From Piper betle (taxonomy: Eukaryota; Streptophyta; Magnoliopsida; Piperales; Piperaceae), in contig JAURVB010013141.1 of NCBI GenBank assembly GCA_033002965.1, forward strand, positions 1 through 64,000: a DNA stretch of 64,000 nucleotides. The letters run 5' to 3'. Made by a program: the position numbers and the translations under genes. The notes under the pieces were generated by a model. That model was not told where the DNA came from. It worked only from the letters and a program-made list of their open reading frames with translations, and ran no database searches. Below, in pieces: positions 11,640-24,654 of this stretch; the stretch's first letter is position 1; each line of letters begins with the position of its first letter.

Positions 11640-14600
11640 CAACAAAATAAATATTTGACCTTTATCACAATCTTGGTTAATATATTTGAGATATTTTTGT
11701 CAGTGTAAAACTTGTTTAATTTAAACAATTTTTTTCCAACACATTTCTTACCCAACGATATCGAACATCTATGCGTTTACATTTTGAATAAAAACTAGGG
11801 TTTTTATTTAAATGTATGACACTTTGACTATCACAAAGTACCTTATATTTATCTTGACGTACCTTAATTTCATTTAGAAATTTTTTCAACCATTGAATCT
11901 CTTTGCAAGCTTTTGTAACTGTAATAAATTTAGTTTCAGTTGAGGATAGAGTAACACAATTTTGCAATTTGGACTGTCAAGAATCAACACCACCGGTAAA
12001 AGTAATAACCCAAGAAGTAGACTTTCTAGAATCAGGAACACTAGCTATATCTGCATCAGTATAACATGATAATATAGGTTTACCTCTCTCAAAGCATAAA
12101 CCTAGCTTTGAAGTACCTAGAATTAAGAATTTGCGTAGTTGGACCTAAATCTGTCATGGCAAAGGATTTGCCTAAACTTTTTTTCAAATATGTAATTCTT
12201 GATTTCTCTTGTTCAAGAATTAACATAAAAATAAAATGCCTTTTGTAAACCCAAAACCTTTCACCACAAGTCTTGCCTTGTACCTTGGTTGTGAGTTACC
12301 TTCTTCATGTTTAGGCCAATAAACCTATTTGTTCTTCAAGGCCTTTTTGCCCTAAGGAAAATTCACAAGCTCATACGTCTTGTTCTAATGCAATGACTTT
12401 AGTTCTTCTCGCATCGCACTTACCCATTTGTCTTTCTCCTCGTGACTAAGAGCTTCACTGAAGTCTTCAGGCTCACCACTTTATGTGAGAGTCACATAAG
12501 TAGACTGTGGATACTTTGTGGATGGCTTAATAATTTTACCAAATTTTGTTCTAGTAGCATTACCCTCCCTTTGATCAACAACCTGATCACCATCATGTAC
12601 TTCTTCATCAGGAACTGTGTCATTAGAAATGTCATTCTCCTCACCTTCACTATCATGAGGCAAGGAAATATGAATGTTATCTCTAACTTCTTCATCAATC
12701 TGTTTAACAATATCTTGAACAATATCCTCTACAATTATTGGAGGAATAGATGAAGTTTTAACCTTCACAACATAATCTTGGGAATCACTTTGGGTAGTTG
12801 TTTCATTCTCAAAGTCCTCTAGAAACTAATTCTCTCAAAACACTACATCTCGGTTTCGAATATCTTCTTCTCCTTAGGATCCCAAAGTCTGAAACCAAAC
12901 TCTTTATCCTCATAACCCAGAAATATGCATTCAAATGTCCTATCATTAAATTTAGACTTTAGCTCATTTGGCACAAGCACAAAGGCTTTACAACCAAACA
13001 CCTTGAAATTAGTGTATTTTACCTTAATACCAGTCTAATTTTTTTCTGGAACATCTCCACTTAAAGCAAGTGTAGGAGGCCTATTAATTAAATTACAAGC
13101 AATACAAACTACTTAAACCCAAAAACTTTTATGTAATTTTGTTGTCGAAAGCATACATTTAACCCTTTCTTAAATTATTCTGTTCATTCTCTCAGCTACT
13201 CTATTCAATTGTAGGGTATAGGGAACAGTTTTATCATGCCAAATGCCATGTTTGTCACAATAAACCTGAAACTCATTAGACCAATACTTACCTCCATTAT
13301 CACTTCTCAAATATTTTAAAGGTTTCCTTGTTTCTCTCTCTACAAGAACATGAAATGATTTGAAAGTATTGAATACATTACTTTTATTCTTCAAATAGTA
13401 ACATCATATTTTCCTTAAAGTATCATCAATAAAAGTGACAAAATAAGAGGCTCCACTGTTAGACTTTATCTCCATTAGACCACAGAAATCAAAATATACA
13501 AGTTCAAGTATTTGTGTCTTCCTCTTGTCAATGGATACAAAAGATGCCCTACATTGTTTTCCTGCCAAACAATGATCACAAGAGCTTAGTATTGTCCCAT
13601 TAAGTTGTCTAAGATAGTTTTTCTTCTTAAAAAATTCTAGCCCCTTCTCACCCATGTGTCCCAACCTCCTATGCTACAAATCAGCTGTGAGAGTAGTAGA
13701 GGTAGCGTGAACCTTCTCGTGAACCAAAATAGATGTAGTCCTATAAAGACCACCACACTTCTTCCCTTTATCAATCACTGGAGATCCTTTTACCAATTTT
13801 CATAAGTCACATGAAAATTGTGAAACATAGCCCTCATCATCTAGCACACCTGTTGACATCAAATTCAATCTTAAATCATGAATATGAATCGCATTTTTAA
13901 AACAAGTTTGCAACCAAAATCGATCACAATATGTACATCACCATGACCTACAATTTTAGAGTCCTATTGTTGCCCATCTTTACCACACCTAGATCAGCTG
14001 TCACATATGTGTTGAAGAAATCTTTACATGAGGTAGCATGAAATGATGCGCCAGAATCAATCACCCAACTAGTATCATCATTAGTTGTCAAGCAGTCATT
14101 CCATCATCACGTATGATTAGTATATCTTCTGTTGCAACATTGACAGCCTTATCATCTTCACTTTTATTGTCAAGCACTTTACCATTTCTTAGATCTTTCT
14201 TGTATTTTTAATAGTTTTGCTTCTTATGGTCGGCTTTATCACAATAAAAGCATTTGAAGGTCTTGTTTCTGGATTTAGACCTTTCACTACTCTTATCTCT
14301 TTCGTTTGGATTCCTACTTTTTGATCTTCCCTGAGAACTAAATTCAGAAACCAAAGTTTGAGATGAATTAGAGAAGGTTACCTGTTGTGTTTTCTTTTTC
14401 ACTTCTTCACTCAAAAGACAATTTAAAACTATATTGAAAGTCAGCTGCTTATCACAATTATTTAAAGAAATAACTAAAGGTTCCCAAGACTCCGATAAAG
14501 TATTCAATAATAGACAAGCTTGCCAAGTATCATCAAAAGACATATTCAAACTAGACAATTGAGTTAATATACCTTGCATCTCATTGATGTAGTCATTTAT

Positions 14601-14653
14601 CATGCATTTTTTGTCCATCTTGATCCATTCATCTATGATACTCGACTCGGCGA
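11640..14653 (-). pseudogene. Copia element 1: gag (3' part), integrase, RT remnant, RNase H
   Basis: Degenerate Ty1/Copia polyprotein read right to left. Gag part at 14,208-14,650, followed by a CCHC-like knuckle CFYCDKADHKKQNY whose last Cys is Tyr. Integrase at 13,170-13,664: HCLAGKQCR zinc region, VYFDFCG, LRSDNGG and VAERMN carrying the D, D and E residues. Linker at 12,481-12,768. RT is reduced to YKARLVVKGF and a fragment near 12,130-12,230, with the catalytic core deleted. RNase H at 11,716-12,090 (CYTDADIAG, LSSTETKF, CDSQSVIHLNKNP). Stops and frameshifts throughout; not functional. Confidence 0.85.
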
Positions 14654-16005
14654 TGTGTAAATTATAACGCTAAGTGCACATGCTAAATGAAGTAATAAAA
14701 GTGATAAGAAAATATCGTCCCACGAGGATTTATTACTAGAAGTTTTCAATTATCAAAATTAATTTAATTAATTATACTTAAATAAAAATGAATTCAAAGA
14801 GTGATTAAATTATAGATTAAGGCTAAAGTAATCTAAAATGTAATATTTAAATCAAATGTTAACTTCAAGACGACAAATCTAGGATTTTCAATTTTACCTA
14901 GTGCTCTATATAATTAAAGTTTTAACTTCCATCTATGAATTATAAATTTGGATCATTAACCACTAAAATTAATTATTTATGACATCTCTCAATTTATCAT
15001 AAACTTATCACTCACACCCAACTCTTATATCTATATAAAATTGTGGATATAAATTGATAATTTAAGTTTTGCCTTTAATAGTTACCCAAAAAATATGAGT
15101 AGATTTTTATCTCATGTGTGAATCACCCAAAACATATGAACAAAAACTATTTTATTAATTGACAAATTTAATATTTATATTTCTAGACAAGATCAAATCT
15201 CTATATCTAACAATAAATGGTCAGATTAATGATAGCATTATGAACGGAATAAAATAGATGATCCAAAATCACAATCACATAGATAAAAATTAATAGCCTT
15301 TATTAATCTATGCGCTAGGTGTCATTGAAAATCTTAGAAAATAATTTACTCCATCAAAATATTCGATTAAACTCAAGAAATTAATATGTGATACGAAAGA
15401 CATAATTTAATTACAAAGAAAAGTAAATCAAAATAAGAAAAACTTTTTTAGAAAAAACATCTTCTTCTGATCCAACTTCTTCATCATTCCTTCTTATCTT
15501 TCGTGCCGTTATTTTTTCGTCGAATGTTATTCTTTTTTTTAACCCTAATCAAGTTTATAAAGTATCCACCCAAATATTTTAAGTGGGGTTCACCAGGATC
15601 TCGAGAAATATTAAAAAATTAATTTTTCTACTGCCAGCGCTAGAGCATTCAAAATCCAAGCGCTCGAGCGCTTAGTTCTCGACCATAACACTTTCTTAAC
15701 AGAAAGGCCAGTGCTCGAGCACTCTGTTCATAGCGCTTGAGCACTTTTCTCTCGGTTATAAATTCCATGTCATACTTTTTTGTCCGATTTCGCCCCAAAT
15801 TCATTCTGGATTGTCTTCTAACTCTTATACCCGGCTAGAATAATATTAATTAGCATTTTTTTCACCAAAATCACAATAATTTCTCGCATTATTAATAATA
15901 TCTAATAAACTTTTAAACTAATAAAATTGAAATAAAAATTACTCGAAACATGACAAAAACTCAATATAAAATGCAAAGAATAATAACTCTTTTACAAAGT
16001 TTTCA
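14654..16005 (-). mobile_element. 3' LTR of the Athila-type Gypsy element
   Basis: About 1.35 kb. On the minus strand it starts TGAAAACTTTG and ends TTTACACA. It matches, in opposite orientation, the solo LTR at 17,824-19,139. Its inner edge joins GGGACTAGCAAATATTC and CAAATTTGGGAG, typical of the leader before Athila 3' LTRs. Its outer edge abuts the Copia 1 gag sequence, marking the insertion point. Confidence 0.75.
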
Positions 16006-17490
16006 CACTCCCAAATTTGAATATTTGCTAGTCCCGAGCAAATCCAAAACTAGACTCGACTCATTTTTCCACTCCACACAACTCATCCCACAAATCAATT
16101 TATAATTTCTCATTAGTGCACAAATATCATTCCTTAAAATCAAATAATAACATTCCAAAATTCACAAGATATCAAAATTGTAAAATAAAGATGCAAAAAT
16201 AATTTCCAATACAAAAAGAAAATAAAACTCCCAAACTTATCTTTCAAATGAGTTTAGAATCAGCTTATACCATCATCTAATACAATTAAATCAAATTCTC
16301 CATAAGTTCAAGTATCAATTTTCTCTCCACTAATATAAGTACCTTGTCAATCAAGATCAATGAGACTTTTTAAGTTATAATGGGGCTAGCCTAAAGGCTA
16401 AAAATGGATATCAAGATAAAAAACAATAAACTTTAGCTCAAGACTCTTTCCAAGCTTGAAACAAATTAATTTAAATCTTTGTCAGCAACAATGTCATCCA
16501 AACATTCACATTATGCTTCCAAAAACAAATATAATTGATAGAATAACCACGAAACATTATTTTTTTCAACTCCTTTTTCATATTCTTTTATTTGACTTAT
16601 AAAATTTCAAACACTTCATTAAAAAAATTCCATTTTTTTTCTACTCCTCCATACCCCAAGATATCATTCTCATTTAGTAATCAATTCATTCTAACCTTGG
16701 AAAAAGTTAATCACTAAGGTTTTAGGTTAGGACAATAAACAAACAAAGATAAATAAAATGAAATGAAAGCTCGGTCTGTTAATATTATAGGAAAACAAGC
16801 GGAACAGGTTAACTTTACAGCTCAAAATTGGTCGAAATAAGGATAGCTTGAAAGGACTTAGTTAGCAAACTCACCTACATCACTTCTATCATGACAAGTT
16901 ACCTATGATTTAGCTTAAGAAAATCTTTACTAGAAGTCTACATCACTTTCTTCAATTGTATTAATAATAGTGTAAACATCATCTAAGCATCATCAAAATC
17001 AAAGTTGGGCGATACATAAAAATTATATAGGGAAAAACATTTACAACTCAACTCACAATATAGACACCCATAAAATCTCTTCATATTATATTATCAAACA
17101 AAGAAAAATAATAAACACTTCTATCATCAAACAAATTAATAAGTTGGATGAGTCATATGAAATAAAGAAGAAGTAAACCCCCCCAAACTTAAAAAAAATG
17201 CTATTAACAACTCCTAATTTATTTTAACATCAAGTAAACCCCCCCCCCCAAACTTAAACAATGCATTGTCCCAAAGCTAAAAAAAATATAGATTCAAAAT
17301 GACAAAGCAAAAGGACTTCCCTGTTAAAACAAAGTAATTGGAAGGGATAAAACACAAACCAAAATAAAACTATAAAATCCCGAATTTAAAAACTAAATAA
17401 CCTATCTTATGAAAAATAAACCAAAAATGCATGGGTTGTCTCCAATGAAGTGCTAAATTTATAGTCATTAGCCAGACTATTCCTGCATAC
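16006..17490 (-). mobile_element. Athila 3' non-coding region
   Basis: AT-rich internal DNA between integrase and 3' LTR. It contains G-rich tracts on the minus strand near 17,178 and 17,235 (AAGTTTGGGGGG type) that resemble the polypurine tracts of this lineage. No env-like reading frame was seen. Confidence 0.55.
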
Positions 17491-17823
17491 CTAATGTGGG
17501 GAAAAAGTAATGAAGGTTTGGTGTACATGAACATTACCTCCAAAATAAGGCTTAAGTCTCTCCCTATTGACATTAAAACTTATACCTGAACCTTCCTTAT
17601 AAATTTCCACAGCTCCATGGGGGAATACTTGTCGGACATTGAAAGGGTCGAACCATCGTGATTTTAATTTTCCTGAAAGCAATTTCAACCTAGAGTTAAA
17701 TAATAACACCTGTTGCGCGGGTAAATAATAATACCTGTGGCTTGGGTTGAAAAGTACGACAGGAAATATTTTGATCATGCCACTTCTTTGTCTTTTCCTT
17801 AGAAAGTTTGGCATTTTCGTAAG
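17491..17823 (-). pseudogene. Athila integrase C-terminal part
   Basis: Open frame with SKEKTKKWHD-like start and VLLFNSRLKLLSGKLKSRW, DPFNV, which is the C-terminal integrase region of Athila elements. It is separated from the rest of integrase by an inserted solo LTR and by the hAT element. Confidence 0.75.
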
Positions 17824-19139
17824 TGATAACTTTGGAAAAGAGTTATTATTATTTGTATTTTATATTGAGTTTTTGTCATGTTTCGAGTCGTTTATATATC
17901 AATTTTATTAGTTTAGAAGTTTATTAGATATTATTAATAATGCGAGAAATTATTGTGAGTTTGCTGTAAAAAATGCTAATTAATGTTGTTCTAACAGGGT
18001 ATAAGAGTTAGAAGACAATCCTTAACCAACTAATGGGTGTTTGTAGCAACTGACTCTAAAGATAAGCGAGATCTTCTTAGGGATAAACATGAACTTCATG
18101 AAGATATGCTGTAAAGATCTTTGGAGATAAGGATATCCTTGGACGTTAGGGATAAACATGATCTTCATAAGATATTCTTAATGATCTTTAGAGTTGCGGA
18201 TAAACACAAAGAAGTTCTATTTAAGGGGATGTCCTCTTGTGAAGAAACAAAAGATGAGAACAACATTAGACAGTATAAGATGGCATGAAAGACGAGAGAA
18301 GAAAGACGAAGAAGTTGGATCAGAAGAAGAAGACGCTTTCTTCAAAAGAGTTTTTCTTTATTTTGATTTACTTTTCTTTGTAATTTAACAATGTCTTTCA
18401 TATCACATATGAATTTCTTGTGTTTAATTTAATACTTTATAGAGTAAATTCTTTTGTAGGATTTTCAATGACACTTAGTGCATGGATTAATAAAAGTTAT
18501 TAATTTTTATTTATGTGATTGTGATGTCAGATTATCTATTTTATTTTGTTCATTAATACTATCATTAGCTTGATCAACTATTGATTGATCTAGAGATTTG
18601 ATCTTGTCCACAGATAGAAAGATTAAATTTATCAGCAAATAAAATAGCCTTTGTTCATCTATTTTAGGTGATTCACATATGATATAGAGATAAATTCATA
18701 TGTCTTGGGTAACTGTTAAGGGCAATACTTAAAGTATTATTTTACATATACAATTGTATAGAGATATAGGAGTTGGATGCGAGTAATAAGTTTATGGTGA
18801 ATCTAAAAGATGTCATAAATAAATAATTCCCGTGGTTAATAATCCAAGTGCATAATTCATAGATAGAAGTTATAACTTTAATCATATAAAATACTAGGTG
18901 ATATTGAAAATCTTAGGTTTGTCGTCTTGAAGTTAGTATTTGATTTAAATATTGCATTTTAGTTTAGTTTAGTTTTAGTTTATAATTAAATCACTCTTTG
19001 AATTTTGCTTTCAATTAAGTATAATTACTTAAATTAATTTTGGTAACTGAAATTTTCTAGTAATAATTCCTCGTGGGATGATACTTTTTATCATTTTATT
19101 ACTTGATTCGGCACGTGCACTTGCGTTATAATTTTCACA
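17824..19139 (+). mobile_element. Solo Athila LTR inserted into Athila integrase
   Basis: About 1.3 kb, starting TGATAACTTTGG and ending ATTTTCACA, in the opposite orientation to its host. It matches the 14,654-16,005 LTR along its length. The host integrase frame (…ELDEFRMEA, then ENAKLSKEK-like) is interrupted precisely here, with TAAG repeated at both edges as a partial target duplication. No internal domain remains, so it is a solo LTR. Confidence 0.75.
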
Positions 19140-19312
19140 TTATTAAGCCTCCATTCGGAACTCATCTAGCTCATTTAATTGAAGAATTCATTTTTCCCCA
19201 CAAGCCTTCGTATCAAAATTTAACTTTCAAATAGCCCAGTATGCATTGTGCTCGATTTCCACTAGAAGTTGAAGGTTTTCCAAAAATCAACCGGTATAGA
19301 GACATTCCAAGT
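19140..19312 (-). pseudogene. Athila integrase middle fragment
   Basis: Minus strand reads MSLYRLIFGK, a GNRAQCILGYLKVKF-like stretch and QLNELDEFRMEA, with frameshifts. This matches the region of Athila integrase after the catalytic core. It continues across the hAT insertion to 21,355. Confidence 0.7.
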
Positions 19313-21346
19313 TAGGGGTGGGCATCGGTCGGACAGACATCGGACGAATTATTGTCCGCGTCTGTCCGAAATTTAATCGGACAAAACTTGTCCGACCGGC
19401 TTTGGACGTCAAATTGTTCGTCGGGCCCGAACAATGTCCGCGGACAGTCCAAAATTACCTTATTTGCCAAAAAAAATCGTCAGCACCGCCGTTGCCTCCG
19501 TCGCTGCCTGCCCTCCGTGGCCGCGCTCCGCGCTGCTAGCAAAACCCCTCCGCTGGAACCGTTGGAATCGGCTTGGCGAGCCTGACACATCTACGACGTC
19601 GACGTGCTCAGCAGAGGTGGCAGCTCACCGGAAAAAGGCTAAATTGAGGCAGTTGGTGGTGGGTGACTAAATCTTGCTGGCCTGGGCAGTGATGGGCTCC
19701 GCTCTTGTCGGGGAAGGCCGTGGGAGGGTCGGCAATGTCAAAGCGGTGACTGGACGGCCACGACGACAGTTGCCAACAGCGGAATCGACGACGCGATTAC
19801 GTCGCTAGGCGCGGCGTCGTGGAGGCCGGGCGACGGCCGGGGTGCTCAGGGCATCACGGTAACACCGCGGCGAGGCCTAGTGGCGACGATCGGTGGCAGG
19901 GCGACATTGGCGGCGGCAGCGGCAGCGGCGAAGACGACGAAAGGGGGCGGCGCAGCAAGGGTTTGGACGGGGAAGAGAAAAAGGGTTGGGGGGTTTGAGC
20001 GATGGCAATATCGTAAATAAGACTTGACTCGACTCGACTCGGCTCCGTCCCGAGTCAATAATAATAACTAACTCGAAATAAATCCTAAAAAAATCCATAA
20101 AATAAAAAAAACTTTCATAAAATAAAACAAACACTACAACATCATAACAACATGCTTTATAACTAATAACCCACCCAAATTCCCTGTAACGCGTCCTAAA
20201 GCGGTAAACGACCTAAAATTAATTTTACGATCCACTATATATAAAAATAAAAAAATAACTAGCATACTTTTATATATTCTAATAACTTATTTTTTTCTTT
20301 TGTGTTCATGACATTATTATCATATATTTAAGTACATATGACCCTCATGCCTCGTACACGCGACTGGCATCGGCTCAATACACATATTTTAGAACATACT
20401 CGACTCGAATCGACGTTTGAACCGATCGGTTCATAAGCATAAAACCCTGACTCAGATTGCGGTTTTTACATTATGTTTATAATGTGATATATTTTTTTGA
20501 AGATGGATCATACAAGTTTATTATTAAATATAAATGAACAAAGTAGATGTAAAAAAGATAGCAAAAATTCGATTGCTAAAGAAGGAGAATCTATGGACAG
20601 TACATTATCAAAAAAGAGAAAAATAGTATCCGGTGTATGCGCCTATTTTGATAGATAATATTAAAAGAATGGAACATTTCCTATTTGTCGTTATTGTGAA
20701 AAGAAGTTTGAAGAACTGAAAGTTATGAAAGCATATTGAAATGAAATATCCTAATTTCAAAATAAAGAGGATATAAAACATGAGTAATTAACTTTTTTTA
20801 TTTTTTTTATGTAGGTGAGCTAGATGAAGAATCAATTATTAGAATATTTTATCTTTGAAGTAAATGCAATATTGGACTACATTTTGATGCCAATGATTAT
20901 TTTAAAGTTTTTAGACATTGATTATCTTTTGTTTGACTTTAAAAATTGAGAGCATGTTAGCTAAATTGTAAGTGGTTTGATATGATTATTAATGTGAATG
21001 TATAGTTCTAAATTCCTAAATATAAGAGTGACTTTTATCCTTTTTATATGTATGTCATTTTTAGATATTTAAGATATTAAATATCAATTTTATGTATAAA
21101 CTTAATTAATTTTACTGTATATTTATATTTTAAAATTTTTATAAACTATAATATTAGTCTTATAAATGTTGAAGACATTATATTATTGATATAAAATATC
21201 GGACACTCGGTCGGTCGTTCGGTCAGACAAAAAAATGTCCATGTTTGGTTTGTTTTAATTCGGTCGAATTCGGTCAGTCAAATTCGGTCGGACATGCTTC
21301 GAACGTCGGACGGACCGACAAATTCGGACGTCCACGCCCACCCCTA
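19313..21346. mobile_element. Chimeric hAT element, copy 1
   Basis: Termini TAGGGGTGGGC and its inverted match are flanked by a perfect 8-bp duplication, TTCCAAGT (19,305-19,312 and 21,347-21,354). Inside, near 20,500-20,740, is a remnant of a BED-type zinc finger (DHTSLLL, KKRKIVSGVCAYF, FPICRYCEKKFEEL) with stops, as at the N-terminus of hAT transposases. Between about 20,000 and 20,480, on the minus strand, lies sequence like the first part of the LTR at 46,989. A GC-rich core lies at about 19,480-19,980. A second copy is at 61,765-63,747 in the other orientation. Confidence 0.85.
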
Positions 21347-21354
21347 TTCCAAGT

Positions 21355-21900
21355 GGTGTTTTATAAGCTGTCCTATACGCCCATAAAGCATCATCCAAAT
21401 GTAGAGATCAATCCTTCCAGGAAGGGTAAACAGTCTTTTCCAAAATTCTTTTAATTTCCCTATTAGAAATTTTAGCTTGTCCACTTGTCTGGGGGTGATA
21501 AGTTGTGGCTCTTATGCTTGATCTCATATTTTTGCAACAAAATATCAAATTGGCGGTTATAAAAATGTGTACCCTCATCACTAATAATAGCTTTAAGAGT
21601 GCCAAAATGAGTAAAAATATGCTTTTTCATGAATTTCAACACCATATTAGAATTATTAGTTGGAAAAATAGCTACTTCCACCCATTTTGATACATAATTG
21701 ACCGCTACAAGGATATACAAATTCTGATGAGATAGTATAAACAGTCCCATAAAATCAATTCCCCAGACGTAAAAAATTTTCACTTCTAAAATGTTAGTAA
21801 GTGGCATTTCTTGCTGACATGAGATATTTCCACTCTTTGGCAATGATCACACTACAAAACAAAAAGATGTGAGTCTTTAAATAAAGTAGGCTAATAAAAT
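21355..21900 (-). pseudogene. Athila integrase core
   Basis: Minus-strand frame with DFMGLF (first catalytic Asp), [25 protein letters not shown] (second Asp) and a shifted [22 protein letters not shown] (catalytic Glu) at 21,408-21,843. The last part is in another frame, so the enzyme is broken. Confidence 0.85.
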
Positions 21901-22336
21901 CCATATTGAAGAATTTTCATCGCAGTCTACAGTCCACCAAAATGACCACTATAATCAGACTGACAATGATGGAGAATGCTCTCTATCTCTTCATTAGGCA
22001 CTTACCTCCGAATAACTTGGTCACTACAGCGTTTGAACAAGAAAAGTTCATCCCATAAATAAGAACCCACATCATGGAGGAACAACTTTTTTGGTGATAT
22101 GTCAAATCGGGAGGAAGTACGTGACAAATAAGAAAATTCACATAATCAGCAAACCAGGGAATGAGAGAACGTGATACCTTTAAAAGTTGTTTATCCGAAA
22201 AATAATCATTAATCCGGAGTGAGGGTCGTCTAAACTTCCTTTCTCGACTAGAGAAAGATGATTAGCTACTTTATTTTCGAACCCTTTTCGGACTTTGATT
22301 ACCAAATCAAACACTTGTAGAGGAGCACCAATCAAA

Positions 22337-23720
22337 TTAACCTAGGTTTGACATCTTTTTCTCAAATAGATATTTAAGAGCTGCATGATCTATATAAACA
22401 ATTACATTAATACAAATGAGATAAAACCAAAATTTCTCAAAGGCGTACACAACAGCTAACAATTCTTTTTCAGTGGTAGTGTAATTCAATTGAGCTTCGT
22501 TGAGTGTCTTGCTTGTATAATAAATTGTGTGAAAAAGTTTATCTTTTTGTTGCCCCAAAACGGCATCAATTGCATCATCACTGGCATCACACATCAGCTC
22601 AAATGGTAAATTCCAATCAGGGCAAGCAAGTATTAGAGAAGAAATTAATTAGGCTTTTAAGACTTCAAAAGCTTCTAAACACTCAGCATTTATATCAAAA
22701 CCAACAACTTTTTCTAACAAATTAGAGAGTGGCTTAGTAATTTTAGAAACATCTTTAATAAAACGACGATAAAAACCTACATGCCCAAGAAAACTTCTAA
22801 CTCCTTTAATTGATGTTGGGATGGGCAGTTTTTCAATTGTTTCAATCTTCGCTCTATCCACTTCCAAGCCCTTGCTGGATACTCTGTGGCCTAAAACAAT
22901 TCCCTCTTTTACCATGAAATGACACTTCTCCTAATTGAGAACCAAATTAGTGTCTTCACATTGGTGGAGAACCCAATCAAGAACCTGCAAACAATTATCA
23001 TAAGTATCACCAAAAACAAAGAAATCGTCCATAAATACCTCTATTCCATGTTCCACCATATCTGAAAAAATCCTCATCATGCATCGCTGAAAAGTGGTTT
23101 GAGCATTGCAAAGGCCAAATGGCATCTTGCGAAATGGAAATGTACCATACGGACATGTGAAGATTGTTTTCTCTTGATCCTCCGGGAGGATCGCAATTTG
23201 ATTGTATCCCGAATATCCATCAAGGAAACAGTAAAATTGTTTGCCGGCTAGCCTATCCAACATTTGGTCAATGAATGGTAATGGGAAGTTATCTTTTCTG
23301 GTAGCTTTGTTGAGTTTTTAGTAATCCATGCATACTCTCTATCCCGTCACTGTCCTTGTTGGAATTAATTCATTTTTCTCATTTGCTACTACAGTCGTAC
23401 CACCCTTCTTAGTTACAAACTGCATAGGATTCACCCAAGAACTGTCAGAATTAGGAAAAATTATACCTGCATCAAGCCACTTGATGATTTCTTTCTTGAC
23501 GACATCCTTCATGATTGGATTTAGTCGTTGTTGATGTTCCATTGAGGGTTTATATCCATCTTCAAGAATGATTTTATGCATACAAAAGGAAGGACTAATA
23601 CCACGAATGTCATCAATAGACCATCATATAGCCAGCTTATGCTCCCGCAATATTCTCAATAGCTTGTCTTCCTGCATACTAGTTAAAGCTGAAGAAATAA
23701 TAACCTGTAGAATGTTAAAA
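22337..23720 (-). pseudogene. Athila reverse transcriptase and RNase H
   Basis: RT pieces at 22,931-23,581: KKEIIKWLDAGIIFP, NELIPTRTVTG, FLDGYSGYNQI, FPFRKMPFGLCNAQTTFQRC and the catalytic box FMDDF. A connection at 22,649-22,915 reads LGHRVSSKGLEVDRAKIE and RSFLGHVGFYRRFI. RNase H at 22,337-22,594 reads MCDASDDAIDAVLGQ and YTTTEKELLAVVYAFEKF. Frameshifts separate the parts. The wording of the motifs fits the Athila lineage. The 5' half (LTR, gag, protease) is missing. Confidence 0.88.
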
Positions 23721-23849
23721 GGACCTAGAAATGCATAGGCAGAGGCGAAGGAATCGAAGGAGCCTTCCCTTCATCAGTCACAACCAGAGTAGCACTCAAC
23801 GGTGGACTGAAACTCAATGACTTAGAAGGACCAAGAATTGGATCATATA

Positions 23850-24015
23850 AATCCTTAGTGAATAAACAATCAATCATATGACCCTTTCATTAATGCCAAT
23901 TAGACTTACCCTTAAGGGCAACTATCTTAACATGTTTCTTATTTTTCATCTGACACAAAAGGTTACTACCCAAAAACCTATACAAAAAAAGGAAAGAACC
24001 AAAGCTCTAATGCCA
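23850..24015 (-). pseudogene. Copia element 1: primer-binding site and gag N-terminus
   Basis: TGGCATTAGAGC at 24,004-24,015 (minus strand) is one mismatch from the initiator-tRNA-Met primer site, two bases inside the LTR. It is followed by a gag start MKNKKHVKIVALKGKSNWH, with a stop where WKG is expected, then CLFTKDLYDPI. Gag then breaks off into Athila sequence and resumes at 14,653. Confidence 0.7.
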
Positions 24016-24017
24016 CT

Positions 24018-24470
24018 TGTTGGAAAATAAACGCTCCAGCAGAAACAACCGAAAAAATATTTCCCATCAAGATGAAATGAAAAACAAATATAAGATGAAA
24101 TAGGAGACACCAAAATAAAAAATGGATTGAAATTTTCTTTCAAATTAGAGAAAAGAAAATCATCTTACTCGATCAACTTTGATTAAGAAATCTCTTACAA
24201 TTAAGTATTGAATAAAATTTGAAAAAACTGTTTTAATACAAATCAAACTAATAAAAAGATCTGAAAGATACAACTCTTGAAAAATACAATATATGAAAAA
24301 TTGAGAAAATAGCATTCACCTCAAAAGAAAAATGTATCAATCTCACACCATATATTACGACCCCACTTTAACTTGAGATGATTAAATTTGTTTCCAAACT
24401 CTCCTTTTATGAGCCAAATATTTTCAAAAACTATCAAGAGAATGTTATATTTAACATCAACAAAATTCTA
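24018..24470 (-). mobile_element. 5' LTR of Copia element 1 (truncated)
   Basis: On the minus strand it ends TTTCCAACA and matches the 10,970 LTR from there to about 24,450 (GAATGTTATATTTAA), after which similarity is lost. The outer part of the LTR therefore appears deleted. Confidence 0.7.
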
Positions 24471-24654
24471 CTTTGTATAGAAAAATATAAATAAAATTTT
24501 ATAAGTCGTCTCATTAAACTTATATTTCATGCTGGTGATAACTACATGGCTCATCTTATTCCCCATAATTGGTTGCTGACCAAAGAGGGTATCACTCAAG
24601 AAAGGTTTCTGATCACTTGTGCCACCGAGTCTCAGATGAGAAACCAGAAGCTCT
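24471..24654. other. Unassigned sequence between Copia 1 and the GC-core element
   Basis: Less AT-rich than its neighbours. It could be displaced flank of the NAC gene, since it lies just beyond the Copia that cut exon 6, but no NAC motif is recognisable and no target duplication links the two sides. Confidence 0.3.

Noticed and set aside
19318..20134. Open frames in the GC-rich part of the hAT element
   Set aside because: They overlap in several frames and strands, have biased Arg/Ala/Pro composition from GC-rich sequence, and contain no domain signature.
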